Below, one piece after another: positions 1-5,283 of a stretch of DNA of 5,490 nucleotides (position 1 is the stretch's first letter; every line of letters begins with the position of its first letter). This DNA comes from an uncultured Lachnospiraceae bacterium (GTDB lineage Bacteria > Bacillota > Clostridia > Lachnospirales > Lachnospiraceae): positions 1 through 5,490 of the forward strand of contig USKC01000218.1 in assembly GCA_900555195.1 (NCBI GenBank), given 5' to 3'. The notes beneath the pieces were generated by a model, which did no database searches, was not told where the DNA came from, and was given only the letters and a program-made list of their open reading frames with translations. Position numbers and translations under genes: made by a program.

Positions 1-331
1 GTTCGGAAGAGCCGAACGGCTTGGTAATATAGTCATCCGCTCCCAGATCCAGGGCCATCACCTTTTCCCGTTCCTGGGTTCTGGCGGAAATCACAATGAT
101 CGGGATATCTGTATAGGTGCGCACCTGCCTGATCACTTCCATTCCGTCAATATCCGGCAGGCCAAGGTCAAGAAGGATCACTTCCGGGCACTGAGAAGCC
201 GTCAGAGACAGGCCTTCCCTCCCCAAACCGGTGCTGATGGTCCGATAACCCTGCGCTTTCAGTGTGGTAGCCATGAAATCACAGATATTCTTTTCATCCT
301 CAATGATCAAAATCGTCACCTTATTCTGCAC
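1..331 (-). CDS. kdpE: KdpE-like response regulator, receiver domain (partial, C-terminus outside window)
   Basis: Cytoplasmic response regulator; about 110 residues are visible, all of the receiver domain. The receiver signature is complete: acidic pair E11/D12, phospho-acceptor D55 in LLDLGLPD, conserved S82 in ISAR, and K104 in TKPFG. The LDLGLPD, SAR and ALDLGADDY wording is typical of the KdpE branch of the OmpR/KdpE family. The winged-helix DNA-binding domain expected next lies beyond base 1, so the family call rests on the receiver alone. The start is a GTG at 331-329, chosen because AGGGGAGG sits six bases upstream; the later GTG at 319 has no well-placed site. The start lies inside the end of the kinase gene (11 bp overlap), which implies translational coupling and a kinase/regulator pair. 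Its target is not visible, so potassium control is inferred only from the family. Confidence 0.88.
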   Translation of the reverse strand, partial: MQNKVTILIIEDEKNICDFMATTLKAQGYRTISTGLGREGLSLTASQCPEVILLDLGLPDIDGMEVIRQVRTYTDIPIIVISARTQEREKVMALDLGADDYITKPFGSSE

Positions 332-1529
332 CCGTATCCTCCCCTCTCGGCAGTGTAAAGCTGAACTGTGCCCCTTGTTCCAGATTTCTGACGCGGATCG
401 TGCCACCATGGGCTAAAATGATCGTCTTGCAGATGGACAGTCCGATTCCCATCCCCTTATGCCCGTCCGAACTGCTGCTTTCCGTCTGTCCCGTTCCGTC
501 AAAAATGGTATTAATCTTCTCTTCCGGGATCCCGATTCCATGGTCTGTCACATAAATGGTCACAAAATCTTTCTCTATGCTCACGCTGCATTCCACAGGT
601 TCCGTGCTTCCTCCATGGTAGATGGCATTTTCCATCAGGTTCACCAATACCTGCTCGATCAGCATCGCATCCATCGGTATCATAACGAATTCCTCCGGAA
701 GCTCTACCTTCACTTTGGCATCCGGAATCCTCTTCTTCAGGCGGAATACGGCTTCGCTCATCACCTCTTCCACCGGTTCCATAGATTTGTTCACGCTCCC
801 AGCATCTCCCTGGATTCTGGTCACGGTAAGAAGGTTCTCCACCATATTGAGAAGCCAGTCTGCGTCCTCCTCAATGTGCTGCACCAGGCTGTGCTTCTCT
901 TCCTCAGAAAGATGCGCCTCATTCTCCAAATAAGAACTGCTGGCTCCTATAATGCCCGTCAGAGGCGTCCGCAGATCATGGGAAACGGCGCGCAACAGAT
1001 TCGCGCGCATCTTTTCCTTCCCCGCTTCCGCCAGCATCTTTTCCCTTTCCGCCAGCACCTCTGACTGCCGTTTCATATGGCTGGCAGAAGCGCTGGTCAG
1101 AACAGATACCACCATCATTCCAAAAAAAGTGACCGGATAACCATCCAGGGTAAAATTGATCTTCCAATAGGGATAGGTGAACAGATAATTGACGCAGACC
1201 ACGCTGATCATCGCGGCCAGGATTCCTGGAAGATATCCATCCGTCGTCCTGGAAATCAGCAGCAGCGCCAACGTATAGAACATCATTATGTTCATCGTCT
1301 GCGGCGTCAGCTGATCATAAAAATAAGCAACCACCGTAGCGAGCAGCAAAAGCCCCAGGGTAATCACCATATTCTTTCCGATCACCCGCATATTCCATGA
1401 CAGCTTTTTGCCAGGAACCGGTCTAACCCCGGCCCCTGGCTTCTTGGGCTGAATATATGAATGGCGCCAGAATCGCTGCCATTTCTGTTGATTCTTCTTC
1501 CGGTTTTCTGCTTTTCCAGAGCGCTTCAT
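321..1529 (-). CDS. kdpD: Short KdpD-like sensor histidine kinase (DUF4118 sensor plus kinase core)
   Basis: Membrane sensor kinase of 402 residues. Residues 1-48 are strongly basic and cytoplasmic. Four hydrophobic segments follow (about 53-72, 79-98, 101-118 and 132-148), matching the DUF4118 four-helix sensor of KdpD, including the FTYPYW turn. The kinase core then shows an H-box VSHDLRTPL with H184 as the phosphorylated histidine, an N-box EQVLVNLMENAIYH (292-305), G1 DHGIGIP (329-335) and G2 KGMGIGLSI (358-366), so catalysis should be intact. Classical KdpD is about 900 residues with an N-terminal KdpD/Usp-like region; that is absent here, as in other short clostridial homologues. The ATG lies 8 bases after the stop of the flavin-reductase gene with only a weak purine stretch before it, suggesting coupled translation. 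The stop overlaps the regulator's start. No kdpABC genes are in view, so the signal may not be potassium. Confidence 0.88.
   Translation of the reverse strand: MKRSGKAENRKKNQQKWQRFWRHSYIQPKKPGAGVRPVPGKKLSWNMRVIGKNMVITLGLLLLATVVAYFYDQLTPQTMNIMMFYTLALLLISRTTDGYLPGILAAMISVVCVNYLFTYPYWKINFTLDGYPVTFFGMMVVSVLTSASASHMKRQSEVLAEREKMLAEAGKEKMRANLLRAVSHDLRTPLTGIIGASSSYLENEAHLSEEEKHSLVQHIEEDADWLLNMVENLLTVTRIQGDAGSVNKSMEPVEEVMSEAVFRLKKRIPDAKVKVELPEEFVMIPMDAMLIEQVLVNLMENAIYHGGSTEPVECSVSIEKDFVTIYVTDHGIGIPEEKINTIFDGTGQTESSSSDGHKGMGIGLSICKTIILAHGGTIRVRNLEQGAQFSFTLPRGEDTGAE
338..345 (-). promoter_or_regulatory. Ribosome binding site deciding the GTG start of the response regulator
   Basis: On the minus strand AGGGGAGG is followed by six bases and then GTG (331-329). 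It lies inside the last codons of the kinase gene and supports the overlapping GTG start over the downstream GTG at 319. Confidence 0.7.
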
Positions 1530-1537
1530 GGCTTCGC

Positions 1538-2044
1538 TTACCGGTCCTGTACAAGAATCTTTTCGATTTCCACCACATACATGGTGTGGAAGTCCTTCTC
1601 TTTATAATTCGCGTCTATCAGCGCCTTATCGATGAAGCAGGCTTCCTCCATCGGCTGCGCATAGAGCTTTCTGCACACCATCACCATACGGCTTTCTTTA
1701 AAAACAGGCGCGCTGTTAACCATCTCCACATGCAGGCCGCTTGCCGCAATCTTATCCTCATCCCGGCCGGACACCCTTCCCATGTAGGTCAGCATCTTCC
1801 TCGCGCTCTCATCAAAAAAGCTCAGGGAAAGCTTCTCTCCGGCATCAATGAATTCCTTTGTATAGCGCTGCGGACGCACAAACACAAACGCCACACGCTT
1901 TCCCCACAGGATGCCCATACCGCCCCAACTGGCCGTCATGGCGTTCGTTTTCCCGTCCTTGCTGGCAGCCACCAGCATCCAGTCCTCATTGATCAGGGAA
2001 AAAACATTTTCATTCAATTCTTCCGGCTTGACCTTATCCCACAT
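1538..2044 (-). CDS. Flavin reductase-like FMN-binding protein
   Basis: Cytoplasmic protein of 168 residues resembling the flavin reductase-like split-barrel family (flavoredoxin/FMN-binding type), which carries FMN and passes electrons between a nicotinamide or protein partner and a flavin or other acceptor. Visible marks are TNAMTASWGGMG (33-44), typical of the flavin-phosphate binding region, and VRPQRYTKEFI (57-67) followed by FSLSF-like KLSLSFF (71-77). The whole length is about that of single-domain members. The ATG at 2044 is preferred over a GTG at 2062 because AGGAGGT stands six bases before it. It starts 27 bases after the PspC gene and ends 8 bases before the kinase gene, so it is almost certainly co-transcribed with both. 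Substrate and partner cannot be told from the sequence; a redox input to the neighbouring sensor is conjecture. Confidence 0.85.
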   Translation of the reverse strand: MWDKVKPEELNENVFSLINEDWMLVAASKDGKTNAMTASWGGMGILWGKRVAFVFVRPQRYTKEFIDAGEKLSLSFFDESARKMLTYMGRVSGRDEDKIAASGLHVEMVNSAPVFKESRMVMVCRKLYAQPMEEACFIDKALIDANYKEKDFHTMYVVEIEKILVQDR

Positions 2045-2050
2045 GCCTTT

Positions 2051-2057
2051 ACCTCCT
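2051..2057 (-). promoter_or_regulatory. Strong ribosome binding site for the flavin reductase-like gene
   Basis: AGGAGGT on the minus strand, six bases before the ATG at 2044-2042. A longer reading from GTG at 2062 would place this site inside the coding sequence, so it sets the start. Confidence 0.8.
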
Positions 2058-2071
2058 GCCACAAATCCGCA

Positions 2072-2542
2072 TCAGCCCTCCGGCATGACCACCGCTACGA
2101 TAAAATAAGCGATCAGGCCCAGGAAACCCGCTCCCAAAAACAGGCTGGCCGCCACCCAGATCAGGCGCACAATCGTTGGATCCCAGTTAAAGTATTCCGC
2201 GATTCCTGCACATACACCGCAGACCATCTTGTTCGTCCTGGATTTGCTGAGGCGTCTGGCCGGGCCGTATCCGTTGCCCTGATACCCTCCGTTATAGCCA
2301 TATCCCTGATTATTCTGGTAGCCCTGATACTGCTGATTCTGATAGCCCTGATTTTGATAGCTCTGTTCCTGATACCCCTGATTCTGATAATTCTGATTCT
2401 GGTAGCCTTGGTACTGATAGTTCTGGTTCTCGTATCCCTGGTTCTGGTAATTTGGATTTCCATAACCCTGGCTACCGCTGTTTTCCTCATTCTTCCATTC
2501 GTTCTGATTCTGCTGCTGATTGCTGTTCGTATATTCGTTCAT
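2072..2542 (-). CDS. PspC-domain membrane protein with Q/N/Y-rich N-terminal repeat
   Basis: A 156-residue protein. Residues 1-93 are low-complexity and hydrophilic, rich in Gln, Asn, Tyr and Gly, with four decapeptide repeats of the form NYQNQGYxxQ (31-70) and a looser continuation to GYGPARR. Residues about 97-154 form a PspC domain: a basic lead-in (RRLSKSRTNKMVCG), VCAGIAEYF, DPTIVRLIWV, then a hydrophobic membrane segment ending VVMPEG. PspC domains occur in phage-shock and envelope-stress proteins, and stand-alone PspC proteins of Firmicutes (YvlC type) often accompany DUF4097 proteins, as here. The ATG at 2542 follows GGAG with six intervening bases; a TTG at 2590 would add 16 residues but has no ribosome binding site of its own. 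The repeat tail probably lies in the cytoplasm before the membrane helix, but topology is not proven. Confidence 0.9.
   Translation of the reverse strand: MNEYTNSNQQQNQNEWKNEENSGSQGYGNPNYQNQGYENQNYQYQGYQNQNYQNQGYQEQSYQNQGYQNQQYQGYQNNQGYGYNGGYQGNGYGPARRLSKSRTNKMVCGVCAGIAEYFNWDPTIVRLIWVAASLFLGAGFLGLIAYFIVAVVMPEG
2333..2452 (-). repeat. Four 30 bp tandem repeats encoding decapeptides in the PspC protein
   Basis: Residues 31-70 of the PspC protein are four consecutive ten-residue units (NYQNQGYENQ, NYQYQGYQNQ, NYQNQGYQEQ, SYQNQGYQNQ). The DNA units are similar but not identical, so the array is old or under codon drift. It is followed by a degenerate run of YQG/YGY units to about base 2264. Confidence 0.88.
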
Positions 2543-2616
2543 ATTAATCTCCATTCCGGAGCGTAAACCACGGGACGAAGGATATCGCAAACATGCTTTT
2601 CCTTCTGCCCTTCCGG

Positions 2617-2643
2617 CTATTTGTGACGCTCCGGCACAAATAG
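2617..2643. promoter_or_regulatory. Perfect 9 bp inverted repeat in the DUF4097-PspC intergenic gap
   Basis: CTATTTGTG (2617-2625) and CACAAATAG (2635-2643) are exact reverse complements around a 9-base centre. The element lies 75 bp upstream of the PspC start and 53 bp past the DUF4097 stop. No T-run follows on either strand, so it is not a typical terminator; an operator or an mRNA hairpin are both possible. No convincing -35/-10 pair was found in this 154 bp gap. Confidence 0.5.
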
Positions 2644-2696
2644 TCTTATGCCCTGTTTCTTCTGTCAGAAATGAGGATTTCTTTCTTTATTATCCT

Positions 2697-3593
2697 CTAT
2701 CCTTCAGAATTTGTAAAGTAGATTTCAATGCTCCCCATGGCGCAGCTTAAATCAAAATTGCTGTCCGCCCCATGATCAATATCCCAATTACCTGCCGCAC
2801 CTCCCATGTCTTCGCCGATGCTGACGCTTCCCATCGAAGTCCGCACCTTGTAGTTGTGTTCTTCTTCCGCTCCCGCGAGCGCCATGGTCAGGCTTCCCAT
2901 TCCGCATGCCCCCGTGACGTCTCCGGTTATGGAACCATCCAAATACGCGGCTCCCATGCCGACATCCAGTTCCACATCCTTCAGGGTGGCTTCATACAGA
3001 TTGATCTCTCCCATGCCCAAATCCAGATAAACTGTATCCGCCTGTGGCCGGGTGATATTCAGGCTTCCTGCTCCCACGCTGCAGTCCAGCCGGTCGGCGT
3101 TGAGGACATCCATGTTCACTTCGCCGGCTCCCAGATCAATCGCAGCCTCCTCAAACTGCATCCCGGAGGGCAGATATAAATAAACCACTCCCAAAGATGC
3201 TTCATCTTTCAGGAGTTCTTCTCTCCCCCGTGCTTTTACATACAGGGTATCATCCTCCACATAGCATTGAACCTTTTCACTGTTCTTTCCTTCCACCTGG
3301 ATTTTCTTCTCTTCCGTCTCCATTACCCGGACGGAAATACCAGCCGCTTCAATATTCAGTTTTCCCGGTTGCCCGGAAAGTTCTTCCTGAAAGTCATCCG
3401 TCCATATCTCTCTGGAATCGTCAAACTCGATTCCTCTGTCTCCATTGCTATAGAAAGTCACCAGAAATTTTTCTGAAATCAACTGGGACAACTGTCTTCG
3501 TCCCCCTGCCGCCCTTCCTGCCACCGTCAGGAGCACCCCCGCCAGAAGCATCACCAAGGCAATCAGCATCGACACTTTCAGAAATCGTTTCAT
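2697..3593 (-). CDS. DUF4097-family membrane-anchored beta-repeat protein
   Basis: A 298-residue protein with one N-terminal hydrophobic helix (about 5-27, after MKR) acting as an uncleaved anchor or signal; no lipobox cysteine is seen. The rest should lie outside the membrane. From residue 154 a G-[AM]-G-x-[VIL]-x-[LIM] turn recurs at exact 19-residue steps: LGAGEVNM (154), VGAGSLNI (173), LGMGEINL (192), VGMGAAYL (211), CGMGSLTM (230), then SMGSVSI (253) and AMGSIEI (285) after longer steps. This is the stacked beta repeat of DUF4097 proteins (YvlB, LiaX C-terminal type), linked by family knowledge to cell-envelope stress. GGGGAGG about seven bases upstream fixes the ATG. The gap to the DUF1700 gene is 73 bases, consistent with one operon. 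Ligand and exact role are unknown. Confidence 0.88.
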   Translation of the reverse strand: MKRFLKVSMLIALVMLLAGVLLTVAGRAAGGRRQLSQLISEKFLVTFYSNGDRGIEFDDSREIWTDDFQEELSGQPGKLNIEAAGISVRVMETEEKKIQVEGKNSEKVQCYVEDDTLYVKARGREELLKDEASLGVVYLYLPSGMQFEEAAIDLGAGEVNMDVLNADRLDCSVGAGSLNITRPQADTVYLDLGMGEINLYEATLKDVELDVGMGAAYLDGSITGDVTGACGMGSLTMALAGAEEEHNYKVRTSMGSVSIGEDMGGAAGNWDIDHGADSNFDLSCAMGSIEIYFTNSEG

Positions 3594-3666
3594 CCTCTAA
3601 CCTCCCCGACCATATCACCGCGTTCTCTCTTCCGCGCCTTTCCGTATTCTCATAAGCCATCTCATC

Positions 3667-4545
3667 CTATGCCCTCTTTCCGCGGAAAGGCAGCCTGCAT
3701 AGATTTATAAATCCCTGACAGGCCACGGGCACTACTTTTGCCGTCAGCCAGATCATCAGAGCCGTCATGGCAAGACCAAGCCCCGAACATACCAGCCCGC
3801 CGCCCAGCAAATAGACCGCTGCCGCAGGAGCGATGACCAATTTGCTAACCGCAACGACCACCAGAAGCAGGCCCACTCCCAACACGAGAAGCCCTGTCAG
3901 CACCAGGCAGGCCAAGAAAGCGATCAGCGTCACAAGGAAGCCGAAAACAACAATCAGCACGCCTATCCCGACCGGGATCGCGATGGGAAGCAGAATGATA
4001 CAGGCCAGAACAAGGAGGAGCAGCTCTCCAAGGCTCCTCTTTCGCTTCTGCTCCTTTTCCTGTCCCTGCGGCCCGTTCTGCGGTCCAGCCTGCCAGTTTC
4101 CTGTCTGCTGCCAGCTACCCTGTGGCCCGCTCTGCCAGTTCCCTGCCTGCTGCCAGCCGCCCTGCGGTTCGCTCTGCCAGTTCCCTGTCTGCTGCCAATG
4201 TTCCTGGTTTCCGTCCTGTGTTCCGGCCTGCTGTGCCTCCCGCCCAGCCCGGTTCTGTTCTTCATGTTCTTCGCCGCCGCGGACGGATACGCTGCCTTTT
4301 TCTTCCTCTATGTTCATGCGGAACCCATTTTCTGTAAAAGCTCCGAATTCGTTTCCGTCCCGCAGCCCAAGCTTGATGCTCTCCGCCACCTGTTCCGGTG
4401 TTCCCAGCGCATCCAACGCTTCCTGTTCCTGCTCGCCGGCATCATCCAGGTAATCGCGATAATACTGCATGGCCTCTTCCAACTCGCCGGGCGGAATGTC
4501 CGCGAGACAACGTTCCAGCCTGCTCATAAATTCCTGTCTGTTCAT
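3667..4545 (-). CDS. DUF1700 / HAAS-domain membrane protein with W/Q-rich repeat linker
   Basis: A 292-residue protein. Residues 1-65 match the HAAS/DUF1700 domain: MNRQEFMSRLERCL, then IPPGELEEAMQYYRDYLDDAG and ALGTPEQVAESIK. A charged linker (75-116) leads to three 14-residue repeats of the type WQQTGNWQSGPQGS (117-158), then a basic stop (KEQKRKR, 164-170) and a long hydrophobic region (about 173-280) with four or five membrane helices. HAAS proteins are usually paired with PadR regulators, as here, and the domain is thought to mediate contact between the regulator and membrane partner; that is inference for this pair. AGGAG lies six bases before the ATG, right after a GC hairpin. The DUF4097 gene follows 73 bases later. 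The hydrophobic part is well conserved in pattern, but its substrate, if it transports anything, is unknown. Confidence 0.88.
   Translation of the reverse strand: MNRQEFMSRLERCLADIPPGELEEAMQYYRDYLDDAGEQEQEALDALGTPEQVAESIKLGLRDGNEFGAFTENGFRMNIEEEKGSVSVRGGEEHEEQNRAGREAQQAGTQDGNQEHWQQTGNWQSEPQGGWQQAGNWQSGPQGSWQQTGNWQAGPQNGPQGQEKEQKRKRSLGELLLLVLACIILLPIAIPVGIGVLIVVFGFLVTLIAFLACLVLTGLLVLGVGLLLVVVAVSKLVIAPAAAVYLLGGGLVCSGLGLAMTALMIWLTAKVVPVACQGFINLCRLPFRGKRA
4072..4197 (-). repeat. Three 42 bp tandem repeats encoding W/Q-rich 14-residue units in the DUF1700 protein
   Basis: Residues 117-158 are three consecutive units: WQQTGNWQSEPQGG, WQQAGNWQSGPQGS, WQQTGNWQAGPQNG. They connect the cytoplasmic HAAS domain to the membrane part. 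The DNA copies are clearly related at base level (recurring CTGCCAGTT and CTGCTGCCA on the plus strand). Confidence 0.88.
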
Positions 4546-4559
4546 CTTTGCTCCTATCT

Positions 4560-4575
4560 GCGCGCTTTAGCGCGC
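4560..4575 (-). promoter_or_regulatory. GC hairpin just before the DUF1700 ribosome binding site
   Basis: On the minus strand GCGCGC-TAAA-GCGCGC forms a six-pair all-GC stem with a four-base loop, four bases before the AGGAG of the DUF1700 gene. There is no U-run after it, so it is not an intrinsic terminator. It could stabilise or delimit the mRNA downstream of padR, or affect access to the ribosome binding site. Confidence 0.5.
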
Positions 4576-4659
4576 GTACAAAATCAGGAAAATGACAGCA
4601 GCTTTGTGATGATCCGATACAAAACTGCCGATTGAAAAGCGTGCCGCAAGACACCTTGT

Positions 4660-4983
4660 TCAATCCCTTACCCTTCCCTCAAACATTCCTGTGATCTTGG
4701 CAGAATATCTCTTCCATTCCTCTTCATACATGGCAAGCTGGGCTCTCCCCCGTTCTGTCACCTCATAATACCGCCGGTTGCGGCCTCCGCATTCCATATC
4801 GTGAACGGCAAGGCAGCCATCCCTCTGCAGCCTTCGCAGAACCGGATACAGAGTGGATTCCGAAAGTTCGATTGCCTGCCTTACTTCCTGCGTGATCTTG
4901 TACCCGTAAGTCCCTTCCGGCTCTCTGGATACCACAGCGAGCACAATCGCATCCAGCAATGCAGCACCTGTGTTAAAAACCAT
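4660..4983 (-). CDS. PadR-family transcriptional regulator
   Basis: A 107-residue winged-helix DNA-binding protein, the usual size of the short PadR subfamily that lacks the long C-terminal dimer domain. Seen in order: LLDAIVLAVVSREP (9-22), TYGYKITQEV (25-34), the recognition-helix region ESTLYPVLRRLQRDGCL (42-58) and the wing GGRNRRYYEVTERGRAQL (66-83), then a short C-terminal helix (84-104) likely used for dimerisation. These motifs are diagnostic of PadR. AAAGGAG eight bases upstream supports the ATG. It is first in the cluster, 114 bases before the DUF1700 gene, the standard PadR/HAAS arrangement. Two AT-rich palindromes at its promoter are natural candidates for its own operator, so autorepression is likely but inferred. 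The inducing signal is unknown. Confidence 0.93.
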   Translation of the reverse strand: MVFNTGAALLDAIVLAVVSREPEGTYGYKITQEVRQAIELSESTLYPVLRRLQRDGCLAVHDMECGGRNRRYYEVTERGRAQLAMYEEEWKRYSAKITGMFEGRVRD

Positions 4984-5047
4984 CTCCTGCGCTCCTTTCT
5001 GTCCGGATTGATTTCACGGCCTGGATAAAACCAAACCGCAGCGAAGC

Positions 5048-5068
5048 ATATTATATGATGTATAATAT
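5048..5068. promoter_or_regulatory. Candidate PadR operator 2, just downstream of the predicted start of transcription
   Basis: ATATTATA, five bases, TATAATAT: a perfect 8 bp inverted repeat with an ATG-to-CAT dyad overlapping its right half. It would sit at about +8 to +28 of the transcript. Its centre is 33 bp from that of the other palindrome, close to three helical turns, so two dimers could bind nearly the same face. Confidence 0.5.
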
Positions 5069-5082
5069 CATCGTTTAGATAT

Positions 5083-5111
5083 ACTATATGTCATATATTA
5101 TAGACAGTCAA
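5083..5111 (-). promoter_or_regulatory. Sigma-A type promoter for the padR-DUF1700-DUF4097 cluster
   Basis: On the minus strand TTGACT (5111-5106), a 17-base spacer, then TATAGT (5088-5083): five of six consensus bases in each box with ideal spacing. Transcription would start near 5076, giving a leader of about 90 bases before padR. It is the only strong promoter recognised in the window. Confidence 0.72.
5085..5097. promoter_or_regulatory. Candidate PadR operator 1, overlapping the -10 box
   Basis: TATATG-T-CATATA is a perfect 13 bp palindrome covering part of the -10 box and the spacer. A repressor bound here would block RNA polymerase. PadR proteins commonly bind AT-rich dyads of the ATG...CAT kind, so binding by the adjacent gene's product is a reasonable inference. 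Confidence 0.5.
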
Positions 5112-5283
5112 GGAAGAAAGCGGGAAAAAGCGTAGAAAAATATCTGATAAAAAACGAAAGAATTTCTTAAGAAAGCATTTGCTGCAGTTCTTCCCTCCGC
5201 ATTCCGCTGCGCCGGTTCCTCCATCCCCTTCCCCATGCGGGCCGGTTCAGGGCTTCTTCATGTCTGCCTCCAGGTCCTGAGGG
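5112..5283. other. Intergenic stretch without a recognisable gene
   Basis: No start codon with a ribosome binding site opens a credible gene here on either strand. It holds a perfect 12 bp palindrome TTTCTTAAGAAA (5163-5174), and a minus-strand reading frame that enters from the inverted repeat and stops at 5167. It may belong to the same dispersed repeat as the adjacent hairpin, but that cannot be shown from one copy. Confidence 0.5.

Noticed and set aside
459..1064. Plus-strand open frame of 201 codons
   Set aside because: Antisense to the histidine kinase core, which has all catalytic boxes in frame; composition is His/Arg-rich and matches no family.
1457..2566. Plus-strand open frame of 369 codons whose C-terminal half looks like a Leu/Ile/Val-rich membrane protein
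   Set aside because: It is antisense to the flavin-reductase and PspC genes. The hydrophobic run is just the reverse reading of the Q/N/Y repeat codons, and there is no ribosome binding site or family match.
2667..2682. Hairpin AGAAAT-gagg-ATTTCT followed by a T-rich stretch on the plus strand
   Set aside because: Six mostly AT pairs make a weak stem, the T-run is interrupted, and no plus-strand gene precedes it; as a minus-strand terminator for the DUF4097 gene it lacks a U-run.
3448..3660. Small minus-strand frame between the DUF1700 and DUF4097 genes
   Set aside because: It runs out of frame into the DUF4097 gene, whose own ATG has a strong ribosome binding site; its composition is ordinary for a shadow frame.
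3833..4453. Plus-strand open frame with Cys/Pro-rich repeats resembling a metal-binding or keratin-like protein
   Set aside because: The Cys-Gln-Pro pattern is the reverse reading of the W/Q repeats of the DUF1700 gene, whose HAAS domain and membrane helices are recognisable on the other strand.
4550..4590. TTGTAC and GATAGG spaced 17 bases apart before the DUF1700 gene
   Set aside because: Each box matches only three of six consensus bases and the would-be -10 overlaps the ribosome binding site, so it is not a credible promoter.
4442..4663. Small minus-strand frame bridging padR and the DUF1700 gene
   Set aside because: It overlaps the start of the well-supported DUF1700 gene in another frame, lacks a good ribosome binding site, and shows no domain.
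5163..5174. Perfect 12 bp palindrome TTTCTTAAGAAA
   Set aside because: Short, AT-rich and far upstream of the promoter; such a palindrome can occur by chance and no second copy was seen in the window.
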